NCBI RefSeq assembly: GCF_901000735.1
Contig: NC_081549.1
Coordinates: forward strand, 8,357,410-8,421,409
DNA from: Corylus avellana
Taxonomy: Eukaryota > Streptophyta > Magnoliopsida > Fagales > Betulaceae
DNA: 64,000 bases
Reading direction: 5' to 3'
The notes beneath the pieces were generated by a model. It made no database searches and had not been told where the DNA came from. It saw nothing but the letters and a program-made list of their open reading frames with translations. Positions 36,741 to 48,049 of this stretch are shown here, piece after piece. A program made the position numbers and the translations under genes. The first letter of the stretch is position 1. The number at the start of each line of letters is the position of its first letter.

Positions 36741-38092
36741 TGTTGTGCAAATATCTACCTATATTAATAGGCAGATAAATGTACATTTAAACTCACAAAT
36801 GCACAAAGTCAAAACAGTAGCATAGAGTACCAGTACGAGATCATTCCCACGAGGATTGGTAAATTTTGATTAAAAATTAAATTCAATAAACAAAACAAGA
36901 TAAAAGTTGATTTTGATTCAATAATGATAAAAGGTAGGGCTTTGATATCCACTACTAATCACACTTAGATAATATAACAATATGCCAATGATCCAATCAT
37001 ATTATGAATACTTAATGTTTGCCAACCTAAGGGCATGGGTGTCTACTCCTTAAGCTATTGATTTTCCTAAGCAACGAATTAGGTATGGGTGTCTACTCTA
37101 ATTCTTTTCTTTCCCAAAAGATTTAGCATGGGTGTCTACTAAGTTGTTCTTTAAGAATGCATAAATCTATGGAAATCGACAAGCACATGAGACCTAGGGC
37201 ATGGGTGTCTACTCCCGGTTCCCCATGTTGATTAACCCAAGAACCTGTGGTGAGGTTCTTTTGTTATTCTATTAGACCTAGGACTCGATCATCCAAATTG
37301 ATTCAATTAACTAATCCATACCACATGCATATGTTGATCAGGCACACACATATGAAGAATTCAATAAAACAGGAATTAATCAAGTTAAACATTGAAATAT
37401 TACTTAAACATAATTAGGGCTTCAATCTAGCCCTACTAAAGAGTTTAGTTACACATGAGTTTGATGTTAAACATCTTTATAAAATAAAATATAAAGGAAA
37501 TTAAAGAATAAACCCGAAAACTTGAACTTGAAGAGCCTTCAATTCTTCTCCTTGGAATTGTCTGTCTATTCTAAAGGCTTAAGGGTCTATTTATAGGCCT
37601 TAGGAACACTCTAGAAACCCTAGAAATCATAGCTTTTGTGTTCTAGTTCGCCTAGGGTTTTGAAGGGTTGAAAAAAAACACTTTCCGAAATAAGGCGCTG
37701 CTACCTTGCTCTTCACGCACGGGTGCGCTCGATCGCGGCCCCTGTGCACTCGATCACAGGTCTGCGATCAATCGTGTGTCTTCTGTGCTCGATCACAATT
37801 GTGATTGATGCTGCTTCTTGTGCGAACAAGCGCAAGCCTGCGCTCATCTGGACATTTCTCTGGTAGTGTGCTCGAGCGTAGATGCCCTGCGATCGATCGC
37901 ACTATTAGAACCTTTAGCTTTTCCCAAATTTGCTGTTTAAGCCTCTGACTTCTAGAAATGCTTCATTTTCTTCCAAAAACCTATAAAACAATGAAAATAC
38001 AAAACGGAAATAAAATTACAGAAACTAACCAGACTAAGGAATTAACAAATATACATTAAGGGGCTAAATTATTGATATGTTAGCACTTATCA
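36741..38092 (-). repeat. 5' LTR of element B
   Basis: 1352 bp, same internal motifs as the other LTR (37035-37215 and 37715-37905). Minus-strand TATAAATAGACCC at about 37587. Confidence 0.9.
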
Positions 38093-38097
38093 ATGTG

Positions 38098-38634
38098 AAA
38101 GAAAAAATAGAAAAGTCCTAAGGAGGCGGCGGATATCAAGTATCAATCGGTGTCCCGATACATTAAAGTTATGTGTCAACAATTTCAGACTACATGCAAC
38201 ATGGGAGGCAAGGTAGCCAAGCTTGTTATTGATCCAAGGAGTTGTGAGAATGTAGTCTCAGAGGAAGCGGTCTGAAAGTTGGGGCTTCAAACCAAGAGGC
38301 ATTTTACTCCCTATCGAGTGGAATGGCTCACAAGAGGAAACGAGGTAAAGGTTTCTAAACGTTATCTCATATCCTTTTCCATTAGAGCTAAGTACATGGA
38401 TAGTGTACTTATTGTTGGAAAAGGATGCGTGTCACCTATTGTTGGAAAAGCCATGGCAAGATGAGAAGGCTGCTATCCATGATGAAACAAAGAACACATA
38501 CAGCCACATGGTTGAAAGAATCAAGCTGATGTCTATCTCGCCAAGAAGCAGGGCCAAAACCTTCACAAGGGGATGGTCCATCACATGTAGCGAAGCTGAA
38601 GTTGACAGCTAAGGTAAGGGGCATCAAGAGGGTA
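38098..38634 (+). pseudogene. Retropepsin-like domain of gypsy A
   Basis: Plus strand: NMGGKVAKLVIDPRSCENVVSEEAV, where the family has the active-site motif I-D-S-G-S, here DPRS. KLGLQTKRHFTPYRVEWLTRG, VSKRYLISFSI and, in another frame, DACHLLLEKPWQ with IHDETKNTYSHMV follow. These are the conserved blocks of the gypsy protease that follows gag. A stop and two frameshifts break it. Its frame runs directly into the ORF at 49461 when CACTA-1 is removed. Confidence 0.82.
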
Positions 38635-39115
38635 CACTACAAAAAAAATTTATGCCATTTTTTTTAATGTTGTTTTGCTCAAACAGCACAAAACTATGCT
38701 TTTGTGCCATTTACTATACAAATGGCATAATTTTAAAAAACAAATTACACCATTTACTGTTCAAACGACATAAATTTTGTAATTTGTGTTGTTTGTACAA
38801 TAAACGATATAATTTTTTAATAACTTTTACTGTATAAAAGTTATTAAATTTTTATGTTGTGTCGTTTGTACAAAAAACATCTTTATTTTTTATTGACGTT
38901 TATTGTACAACGGGCACAATTTAAAAATTTGTGCCGATTAAACAATAAATGGCATGATTTTTTAATTTGTGCAGTTTGTACAGTAAATGTCATTAAAAAA
39001 TTATGTAGTTTATTGTTCAACCGGCACAAATTATTAAGTTGTGCTGGTTGTACAATATAGTATGTTGTGCCAGTTGTATGATAAACAAACTTATTCTTCT
39101 TCGTCTTTTTCTTTC

Positions 39116-39470
39116 CTCTCTTAGAAATCCCTGAGTCAAAGCACTAAAACTGAAAACTCCGTATGTTTTTCTCTTAATTTTTTTTTCTTTTTGGTAAATA
39201 TCTTAGAAATCCCTGAGTCAAAGCACCAAAACTAAAAACTCCCCTAGAAATCCCTAAGTCAAAGCACCAAAACTGAAAACTCCCTATGTTTTTCTCTTAA
39301 TTTTTTTCTTTTTGGTAAATATCTTAGAAATCCCTAAGTCAAAGCACCAAAACTGAAAACTCCCCATGCTTTTCTCTTAATTTTTTTCTTTTTGGTAAAT
39401 ATCTTAGAAATCCCTAAGTCAAAGCACCAAAACTGAAAACTCCCTATTTTTTTTTTTCTTTTTTCGAATT
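39116..39470. repeat. ~81-bp tandem repeat, 4-5 copies
   Basis: Units start CTTAGAAATCCCTRAGTCAA at 39118, 39203, 39324 and 39404, with an extra partial unit at 39243. They sit in the left arm of CACTA-1. Only one such unit is recognisable in the right arm (about 48800-48860). Confidence 0.88.
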
Positions 39471-39655
39471 TTTACTCCCTAGGTTAATCAAAAAGGAAAA
39501 TAAATCCACACCTTTATATATTTCCCAATTTTTTAACGTTCATTAGTCACAAACAAAACACATCGTTTCACCTCACTTTAAAATATTAATTTTTTATTAA
39601 TTTAATTTTAAAATTTAAATCTAAAAAAATAATTAAAAATAAATAAATAGAAAAT

Positions 39656-39800
39656 TTGAAGGGGTGGCTAGTAGTGGCGTTGCCACCCCTGGGTTGGGGG
39701 GAGGCTGCAAGCCACCCTAGGGGTGGGCAAGGGGTGGCTGCGAGCCACCCCTAGTTGGGGGCCTAGGGTGGCCCCAGGAGGTTTAGGGTGGCTTGCGGCA
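39656..39800. repeat. GGGTGGC-rich block, left arm of CACTA-1
   Basis: Degenerate GGGGTGGCT / AGCCACCCC units in both orientations. A shorter counterpart lies at 48535-48615. Confidence 0.75.
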
Positions 39801-39984
39801 GTGAAGAACGTTGGAGAATATCCATCACAGTTGATTTATTGAAAAGTTATCTTAGCAGCTGGTAATTGTGACACTCTTTCCTTTGAACATGTCCCAAGCT
39901 TTTTCTCACCTAAAATTCCAGTTGTTAGAAATTAGTCAGACCAACCTTACAACTAATAATCGTACAAATTAAAAGTGTTTAAAC

Positions 39985-40035
39985 TATTACCAATTTAAGC
40001 GTGCCATCGACAGTGTTAGTGATGTGGTCCCACCC
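39985..40035 (-). pseudogene. Myb/SANT-like gene, downstream piece
   Basis: Minus strand gives GWDHITNTVDGTLKL, which continues the reading of 45965-46197 once copia G (duplication caccc) is removed. It matches the G-W-D-x-x-T-x-T segment that follows the DNA-binding part in Myb/SANT-like proteins. A splice site may follow. Confidence 0.55.
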
Positions 40036-40906
40036 TGTTGTGATGTTACAAACATACTTTTATTTTTTAACTAATGGTCATACTATTTTTTATGGTTTCT
40101 AATCTTCAAACCTTTATTACTATTTGTTAGAGACATTCATGAGCTTTATATTTTTTACCGTTATATTTTATTACTTGAAATTCAAGCATCTTCATGAGTT
40201 TAATGGAAAAGAAATATCAGCTTTAACATTCCTTTGTCGTTTGAATCCATTGGTCATTAAGAATTTCATGGGTTTTAATTCTTTAATTGTTTTGACCGTT
40301 AGTCATTAAATATGGTTTATGGCTTTTTCTCATTAACAAAAGTTTTACAGTTATCAACTGTTTGGTCATGGAATATTTTAATGCTTCCAAGTTCTAACCG
40401 TTTGTGACCTTTTATATATATATATATATATACACACTAATACATTGAAGGTAAGTAAGAGGATATATAAGAGATTGAAGGAAAAAATCACTTATTTTCT
40501 ATCTAAGGCTAAGGCCGTATAGTGTGTTGCAAAACACTTGTTTCATGGCATATGCTTTATTATTGGTTTTTCTACAAAATAATATTCTGAAGTTCCTCAT
40601 CCACTTTGACAATTGGGTTGTTCTATTACTCTTCGTTATTTGGAAGTGCGTCTTTAACGAAGATAGACGCTATAGTCTAATCCTGGGAGGTTGCGTGTCA
40701 AAGGATCCGATCGCACCGAGTTATATACTCCGGGAGGTACGAATCAACCTTTAAGGACAACGCTCTTGCGTGATTCTATAGCATTGTGAGATCTTTCCAT
40801 ACTCTATTTTCATCTCTTGTATTTTATTTATTTTATTGTTAATATTCATATTGTAATTATTTCATATCAATGAGAATTTGTGCACCATCCAAAATTATTT
40901 CCAACA
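40036..40906 (+). repeat. 5' LTR of copia G
   Basis: 871 bp, TGTTGTGATG...TTTCCAACA, with a TA run at about 40412-40432. Confidence 0.92.
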
Positions 40907-42329
40907 ATCTTAAAGGTTGATTATGATGGTTGCACAAATATTTTGATTAGTATCATAACAATAGTATTTAAACTTATGAGAAGTCAAATACTATAAGAGT
41001 TTGCGGTATGCAATTCGCATATGAGAAAGATGAAATCAAATATTGAGTGGAAAGATTTTGTATTCATTTATCAGAAAAAGAATTTAATTTCATGTGTAGT
41101 TATTGAAAATGAAAATATTTTTGATTGAAAGAGTTTTCAATTATTTGAACTCAATTTATCGATTGTCAAATAATCTTTTATTGTTGGGTTTCTATTCTTA
41201 CAATAAAAAGAGTTAAGCTTTTTTATGGATTTGTAGAACTTAGCATTTTCTTTATTATGTTGTGCTAAGCTTGGCTGGAAAACATCCATGTAAATTAATA
41301 ATAATAACTGTGAGTGATTACTCATTTTGTAATGGAGAAAATACATAGGTATTACTAATTGTGTGCAGAAAATACCGCTTTGCTAAAGATTTTTGCAGGT
41401 AAGCACATAGTAATATAAGAGGAAGAGATGTGGTACGTGTATTGAGTTGATCGGTTCTCACAACACCTAGTTGGTGTGTGGTGGCAACAATATATTTGAA
41501 AGATCTTGGAGTAAAGTTGTTGGCTCCGCTGTGAGTTTTAAACTCTGATTCATAGGTCTTATTTTTTTTAAGACATAATATACAATTTCAATTATTAAAG
41601 GAAAAATCAAGTGATGAAGGTGCTCCTTCATTGAATTGAAATTTTATAATTATATGAATATTGCATTTGAAAAGTGATGATCCTCTGATGATTACTCTAT
41701 TTCAAAATTGAAATAGAATCTAGCATTTATGTTAGTAATGACATGCTAGATTAGCATAAATACTTTAAAAGTATTTGGCAAATCTTCATATATATCATTC
41801 AGCTTTCAAGTTTATCTGAAATGCTAATTCCTAATAAAATATATGTGATTACTAATGTTCTTATATATTGAGGCTCATTTGATATCTAATAAATTTATCA
41901 TAACATTAGATTGATACCAATGTCATATTTATGACAATTAGCCAATAATAGTTGATTATTATTTGATTGGGCTTGATACTTTGCATATTTATTGGGGCTT
42001 TAGTTAAAAAGATTTTATTTTTAAAATCTCTTATAGAACTTGAAATATGCAACCCCTATATATATAATATATAAGGATCATGTTGAAAAATCACAAGTGG
42101 TGATTAATATTTTTAAAACATCTTTAGAACTATCAATTGACAGAAAAGAAAGAAGAGTAAATGATATATCATACTTATAGAAAAATGGGCTCATAGAAGT
42201 TATTTCTTAAAGTTCTTGTGAGATATTAATGGAATTTTATTTTCTTGTGATTACTTGATTTATTTCATTTGGTATGATAGATTTATACATGTAAATCTTG
42301 GCGACACCAAGAAAATGAAAAGAACTGAT

Positions 42330-44270
42330 GAATGCTATGATTTTCAATTTTTGGGCTATCCACCAAAGTGTGGGGGGAAGCGTTTATTTTGTTTGTCATA
42401 TTCATAAGCATTGTTTGAAATACCTCGAAGTGTGGTGGTATTTGACAAATGTTATGTTACCCAAAACCTAAAATGAGGAAACTTGGTTTTAAAACCTATG
42501 ATTGTGATTTTATTGGTTTTACATGTAATTGTTCATACTATAGATTCCTTACTATCAAGAGTGATATTTTAGATTACAATAATATTATTGAATCTAAAAA
42601 AAAAGAGGTTATTATCTTTGAGCATGTGTTCCTTTGAAAAATAAGGAAAAAATTATTTCATGATTTTTTGGTGCTTCTAATAAAATTGTTGATGATGTGT
42701 AAGAATTGAGAAGAAGCAAGCGAGCTAGAACGAAAGGAATCTTGGTATGGATTTTATTGCTTATATTGTTGATGATGATCCAATATGTTTTGGTGAAGCA
42801 ATTAAATCTATTTTTGATGCATTTTATTTATTTTTAATTTAATTGGTTAGAAGCTATAAATAATTGAAATCAATTATGTCTAACCATGCTTGGGAACTCA
42901 TTGAGTTACCTCCTAAGACCAAATCAATTGGTTATAAATAGGTGGTTAAGAATATGCTTAAACCGGATGATACAATAGATAAGCACATGGTAGACTTGGT
43001 AGCTAAAAGCTACACAAGTAAATGTATATGTTGATTATTTGATACTTATTTTCCGGTTACTAAAATTGCATCTTTTGGAATGTTATTTGCCATTGCTTAT
43101 ATTTATAAATTTGTTGTACATCAAATGGATGTCAAGGTTATTTTCTAAATGATGAAGAGATTTATATGGAGCAATCCGATGGACTAGTATGCAAACTAGT
43201 GAAATCCTTGTATGTATTAAAGCAAGCTCCTAAACAATGGCATGAATAGTTTGACAAGGTGATGTTGTCTATTGCATATTTGATTAATGGTGCAAGTAAA
43301 TACATAGCAAATTTTACAATAATGAATGTGTCATTATTTATTTTTTAATATATTGATGACTTGCTTATTTTGAACTAACATTGATGTTGTGCATAAAGTT
43401 AAATTATTTCTTGCATCTAATTTTGATATGTAAGACATAGGTAAAGTTAATGTCATGTTGGACATTAAAGTTATTAGAGATAATGATTGCATTATTTTAT
43501 CTCGGATATATTATGTCGAAAAGATGCTTAAAAGATTTAAACACTTTTATTATACACCTATGTCTACAGACTCTACACCATATGATTCAAAATTACAGTT
43601 GGTTAAGAATCATGGTGATGGTGTTTTTGCAATAGAAATATGTACAAATCATTGATAGCTTGATGTTTTGACAAACTGTATATGCCCTGATATTACTTAT
43701 ATTGTTGAGTAGATATACTCATAATCATGGCATTGAGCATTGGGATGCTATCTCTAAATTGTTGAGATACGTAAAGGGCAAAATTAATTTTGGTTTGTCG
43801 TATTGTGATTATCCTGCTATATTGAAAGGAATGCAATTGTATTATTGATTCAGATGAGCAAAGCCTACTAATGGCTATTATGTGTTTACTCTGGCTGGAG
43901 GGAACTATCTCTTGAAAGTCCTCAAAAAGACTTGCATAGCAAGGTTTACTATGGAATCAGAGTTAATTGCCTTAGAGAAGGCTTGAACTGAAGATGAATG
44001 GCTAAAAAACCTATTGGTTAATTTATTTAATTTTCCCTTATATACTAACATCGTTGGATCTATGTGTTTATTGTGATTGTCAAGCTGCCAAAGCTCGAGC
44101 AAAGAATTTATAATGAGAAAGTGCACAATATTGTGAGGCAGCTTATTGAGACCGGTATATGTCCATGGACTTTGTGAGGTCATAAAAAAATTCTGCAGAT
44201 TCTTTGACCATGCCACTAGCAAGAAGGCTAGTGAGAGAAGCATCGAGGGGGATAGGACTGATACCCAAAT
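42330..44270 (+). pseudogene. Wrecked copia integrase, reverse transcriptase and RNase H (element G)
   Basis: Recognisable pieces in order: KMRKLGFKTYDCDFIGFTCN and YRFLTIKSDI (integrase end, about 42460-42590); WELIELPPKTKSIGYK, MLKPDDTIDKHMVDLVAKS, FDTYFPVTKIASFGMLFAIA and VVHQMDVKVIF (reverse transcriptase, 42890-43150); VKSLYVLKQAPKQWH (43200); a YIDDLLI-like site near 43350; YYVEKMLKRF and MSTDSTPYD (43500-43580); LLRYVKGKINFGLSY-like (43770); MESELIALEKA (43950). Many stops and deletions separate them, so the copy cannot code for its own mobility. Confidence 0.85.
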
Positions 44271-44424
44271 CATGACACTGTGATTGATACCCAACCTCTG
44301 TGATTGGAGATCCCATGAATGAAGTTTAATGGGAAACGAAGTCACAAGTGAAATGAGGTATGATACTGTCAATTTACGTTTATTAACTATCTTGTTGGAA
44401 AGATTAGTGATGAGTCCATCCCTA

Positions 44425-44800
44425 TGGTGTAAGACAGTACAAGATGCAGAGTGATTAAGGATGAGCTTAAAGCTCTTAATGGATCCATAGTCCCTACCTA
44501 TTGGGATGGGGTGTTCCCTGCACACACTCTTGATGGATACCACCTATATGAGTGTGGAGTTCCTATCTCCTATGAGACTTGGGTAGGTCTCTAGAGCGCT
44601 CATGAAAGCCATTTTATGGTATAACAACAAAAGATGCAAAGTGAGTAAGGATGAGTTTAAAACTCTTAATGGGTCCATAGTCCCTACTTGTTGGGATGGG
44701 ATGTTCTCTGCACACATTCTTGATGGACGCCACTTATGTGAGTGTGGAGGTGGTGCCGCCTCCTATGAGACTTTGGCAAGTCTCTAGAGCACTCATGAAG
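44425..44800 (+). repeat. Tandem duplication of ~185 bp in copia G
   Basis: 44425-44610 and 44620-44800 are alike, sharing GATGCARAGTGA, GTCCATAGTCCCTACY, TTGATGGAYRCCAC and GTCTCTAGAGC. It lies between RNase H and the 3' LTR. Confidence 0.85.
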
Positions 44801-45095
44801 CCCAGAGGCGCATGGCCTGTATAAGGCGCCAACCCACTATAGAACAACCCAATTTTCTTTATTTGATTTCATTTGACTTTTTGTTTATTTGATTTGATTT
44901 AATTTTTCGTTTTTGGAGAAAGTTATGTGGGTGATAAGTTTGTTTAACTTGTAGATTTGGTTAAAAGAGTTTAACTCTATCACGATTCATTAAGTTCCTA
45001 CTTATTTATCCTAGGTGTGGTTAAAACCTTCGGGTACCACATCGATGCATGCTTTCAATCTCCTTCTATTTTAATGTTTGTAACATGTGGGGGAT

Positions 45096-45964
45096 TGTTG
45101 TGATGTTACAAACATACTTTTATTTTTTAACTAATGGTCATACTATTTTTTATGGTTTCTAATCTTCAAACATTTATTACTATTTGTTAGAGACATTCAT
45201 GAGCTTTATATTTTTTACCGATATATTTTATTACTTGAAATTCAAGCATCTTCATGAGTTTAATGGAAAAGAAATATCAGCTTTAACATTCCTTTGCCAT
45301 TTGAATCCGTTGGTCACTAAGAATTTCATGGGTTTTAATTCTTTAATTGTTTTGACCGTTAGTCATTAAATATGGTTTATGGCCTTTACTCATTAACAAA
45401 AGTTTTACAGTTATCAACTGTTTGGTCATGGAATATTTTAATGCTTCCAAGTTCTAACCGTTTGTGACCTTTTATATATATATATATATACACACTAATA
45501 CATTGAAGGTAAGTAAGAGGATATATAAGAGATTGACGGAAAAAATCACTTATTTTCTATCTAAGGCTAAGGCCGTATAGTGTGTTGCAAAACACTTGTT
45601 TCATGGCATATGCTTTATTATTGGTTTTTCTACAAAATAATATTCTGAAGTTCCTCATCAACTTTGACAATTGGGTTGTTCTATTACTCTTCGTTATTTG
45701 GAAGTGCGTCTTTAACGAAGATAGACGCTATAGTCTAATCCTGGGAGGTTGCGTGTCAAAGGATCCGATCGCACCGAGTTATACACTCCGGGAGGTACGA
45801 ATCAACCTTTAAGGACAACGCTCTTGCGTGATTCTATAGCATTGTGAGATCTTTCCATACTCTATTTTCATCTCTTGTATTTTATTTATTTTATTGTTAA
45901 TATTCATATTGTAATTATTTCATATCAATGAGAATTTGTGCACCATCCAAAATTATTTCCAACA
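45096..45964 (+). repeat. 3' LTR of copia G
   Basis: 869 bp, nearly identical to the 5' LTR. Confidence 0.92.
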
Positions 45965-46197
45965 CACCCATCACGTAGGAGTTCTGAGAAGTCCCTATGT
46001 TTATCTTTAAGCCGACTTACTTTCCTTTTTAATTGCTCTATAGTCCACTCCTGCTCAGTCTTGAATCGCATTGTGCCTAAAATTAGTTTCCATTGCTCGT
46101 CAGCTCATCCATCCTCAAGTGTGCCACCGCCCGTTGCCTGGATGAGTAGGTTCACAAAAGTCTCCTCTTCATACGGGGTCCATTTGTGTACCACCAT
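45965..46197 (-). pseudogene. Myb/SANT-like DNA-binding gene fragment in CACTA-1
   Basis: Minus strand from an ATG at 46197: MVVHKWTPYEEETFVNLLIQ, then a TGA stop, DEQWKLILGTMRFKTEQEWT and IEQLKRKVSRLKDKHRDFSE with LLRDG at the break. The W-T-x-x-E-E-x-x-F start and the later L-K-x-K-x-x-x-L-K segment are those of the Myb/SANT-like domain (Myb_DNA-bind_3), common in plant transposon-associated proteins. Copia G inserted right after LLRDG, and the reading continues at 40035. It is broken by the stop and the insertion. Confidence 0.72.
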
Positions 46198-46575
46198 ATT
46201 GTCTCGTTTTCTCTAAGTTTCAAACGGAAAAATATAACGTACATATAACTAGTGGGTATGTAACATGGAAAACGTAATAGCCATTGCAACAATTAGGAGC
46301 ATTTAAAAAATCTGGAGGCTGAGTACAACAATCAATGCAATCAAGAACAACCAGTCATTCTAGAGAGGGTATGTTTTGTGTCTCACCTTTTGAGTGCTGG
46401 TTTTGCTGTGTGCAGTACCTTTGAGTGCTAAAGGAAATATGGCTGCATATCATGAATGTAATAGGTTAGTAAAACTATCGTGAATGTTAAAAAGAAAACT
46501 ACCACTCTGGAACCAAAAGAAAATTGAAAATAGTTGAGAGAGAGAGAGAGAGAGACAGAGAGTAAGAGGTTTTAT
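46198..46575. other. CACTA-1 interior, no gene seen
   Basis: AT-rich leader of the Myb/SANT-like fragment. A GA microsatellite lies at about 46536-46560. Confidence 0.45.
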
Positions 46576-46584
46576 TTTTTTCTA

Positions 46585-48040
46585 GGGAAAAATATAAAAA
46601 AGCCCCCCAAACTACCAGCTGTTTTCGATTTAGCCCCCTAATGTTCCAAAAGTGATAAAGTAGCCCCCTAAACTACCAAACTATTGCATTTTGGCCACTC
46701 TGTTAGTCAAAACCGTCAGTTTGGATGGAAACTGCAAAACGACGTCGTTTGTTACGGGTAAGTTACTACAATGCCCTTTTGGGAAAAATATAAAAAAGCC
46801 CCCCAAACTACCAGCCGTTTTCATTTTAGCCCCCTAATATTCAGAAAGTGATAAAGTAGCCCCCAAACTACCAAACAATTGCAATTTAGCCACTCCGTTA
46901 TTCATTACCGTCAAATATGATGAAAAATTTAAAACTACATCGTTTTGGCAATGGTAAGTTACCAAAATGGCATTTTTGGAAAAAAAAATATCATATTAAA
47001 ACAAGCAAGCAAAACGGCGCCGTTTTGCTTGAAATTAGGGTTTCCTTACACTTACCAAAATGATGCCACTTTGGTAAGTGTTAGGAATTAAAAGAAAAAA
47101 CCCTAGACCCCACGCAGGTGACCCACGAAAAAACCCCCAACCCCAGTTTATCTTTCTCCCCAAAACCGCCGGCCACCACGTCGTCTATCTCCGACAGCCT
47201 GTAAATCTTACCCATAACTCAATCTTTTTATTGTATTTCATGGTATAGCTGTCGGATCGGTGTTGTTTATCTACGAACGTGATTTTTTTGTTTGATTTCT
47301 ACAATGGGTAAGAATTTTTCGGTGGCGCTTCGTAGCTAGTGGATGGTGTGGCCGGCGGTGATGGATGGTGGTGGCAGGGGCAGTCGTTTTGAGAGAAAGA
47401 GAGAGAGGGGCGTTGCGTTTTTTTCACTTGAGGGAGAAGGTTGCCGGAGATAGAACGATGTGGTGGTCGGCGGTTTGGGGGAGAGAGATAAACTGGGGTT
47501 GGGGGTTTTTTCTGCGTGGTGTCTAAGGTTTTTTCTTTTTATTCCTAACACTTATCAAAACGGCGCCGTTTTGGTAAGTGTAAGGAAACCCTAATTTCAA
47601 GCAAAACGGCGCCATTTAGCGTGCTTGTTTTAATATGATTTTTTTTCTAAAAGGGCATTTTAGTAACTTACCATTGTCAAAACGACGTAGTTTTGAATTT
47701 TCCATCATATTTGACAGTAATGACTAACGGAGTAGCCAAATTGCAACTGTTTGGTAGTTAGGGGGCTACTTTATCACTTTCTGAACATTAGGGGGCTAAA
47801 ATGAAAACGGCTGGTAGTTTGGGGGGCTTTTTTATATTTTTCTCAAAAGGGCATTGTAGTAACTTACCCATAACAAACGACGTCGTTTTGCAGTTTCCGT
47901 CCAAACTGACGGTTTTGACTAACGGAGTGGCCAAAATGCAATAATTTGGTAGTTTGGGGGGCTACTTTATCACATTTGGAACATTAGGGGGCTAAATCGA
48001 AAAAGGCTGGTAGTTTGTGGGGCTTTTTTATATTTTTCCC
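46585..48040. mobile_element. Mutator-type foldback element with doubled terminal repeats
   Basis: Both ends begin GGGAAAAATATAAAAAAGCC. Flanks ttttttcta (46576-46584) and tttattcta (48041-48049) match at 8 of 9 positions. Each arm holds two tandem copies of a ~196-bp unit (46585 and 46781 on the left; ending 47843 and 48040 on the right), then further inverted sequence with the palindromes AAACGACGTCGTTT and AAAACGGCGCCGTTTT. The centre (about 47175-47460) is a GC-richer non-repeated segment with CCGGCCACCACGTCG and GTGGCCGGCGGTGATGG, which may be host-derived. No transposase is present. Confidence 0.82.
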
Positions 48041-48049
48041 TTTATTCTA

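Larger units (their letters stand above)
21956..38092 (-). mobile_element. Athila-like gypsy element B, with nested LTRs
   Basis: LTRs of about 1.35 kb (21956-23303 and 36741-38092) are flanked by the perfect 5-bp duplication atgtg (21951-21955 and 38093-38097). On the minus strand the 5' LTR is followed by a primer-binding site TGGCGCTGTTGCCAGGGA (36717-36734), one or two bases from the tRNA-Asp site of Athila/Tat elements. The 3' LTR is preceded by AAGTTTGAGAGTG. Order on the minus strand: gag, protease, reverse transcriptase, RNase H, then a deletion with inserted LTRs where integrase should be, then a third ORF of the plant transposon protein type. That order, the PBS and FMDD in the reverse transcriptase fit Athila. 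Sampled LTR stretches differ by about 9 percent. Confidence 0.92.
40036..45964 (+). mobile_element. Young but defective copia element G
   Basis: LTRs of 871 and 869 bp (40036-40906 and 45096-45964) are flanked by the perfect 5-bp duplication caccc (40031-40035 and 45965-45969). A purine tract GTGGGGGAT precedes the 3' LTR (45087-45095). I count 11 substitutions and one 2-bp indel in a TA run between the LTRs, about 1.3 percent. The interior nevertheless is a wreck of copia pol with stops in all frames and missing segments. The first bases after the 5' LTR do not resemble the usual Met-type primer-binding site. Confidence 0.92.

Noticed and set aside
43905..44543. 212-codon minus-strand frame
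   Set aside because: Antisense of the wrecked copia G RNase H and 3' region; no domain on that strand.
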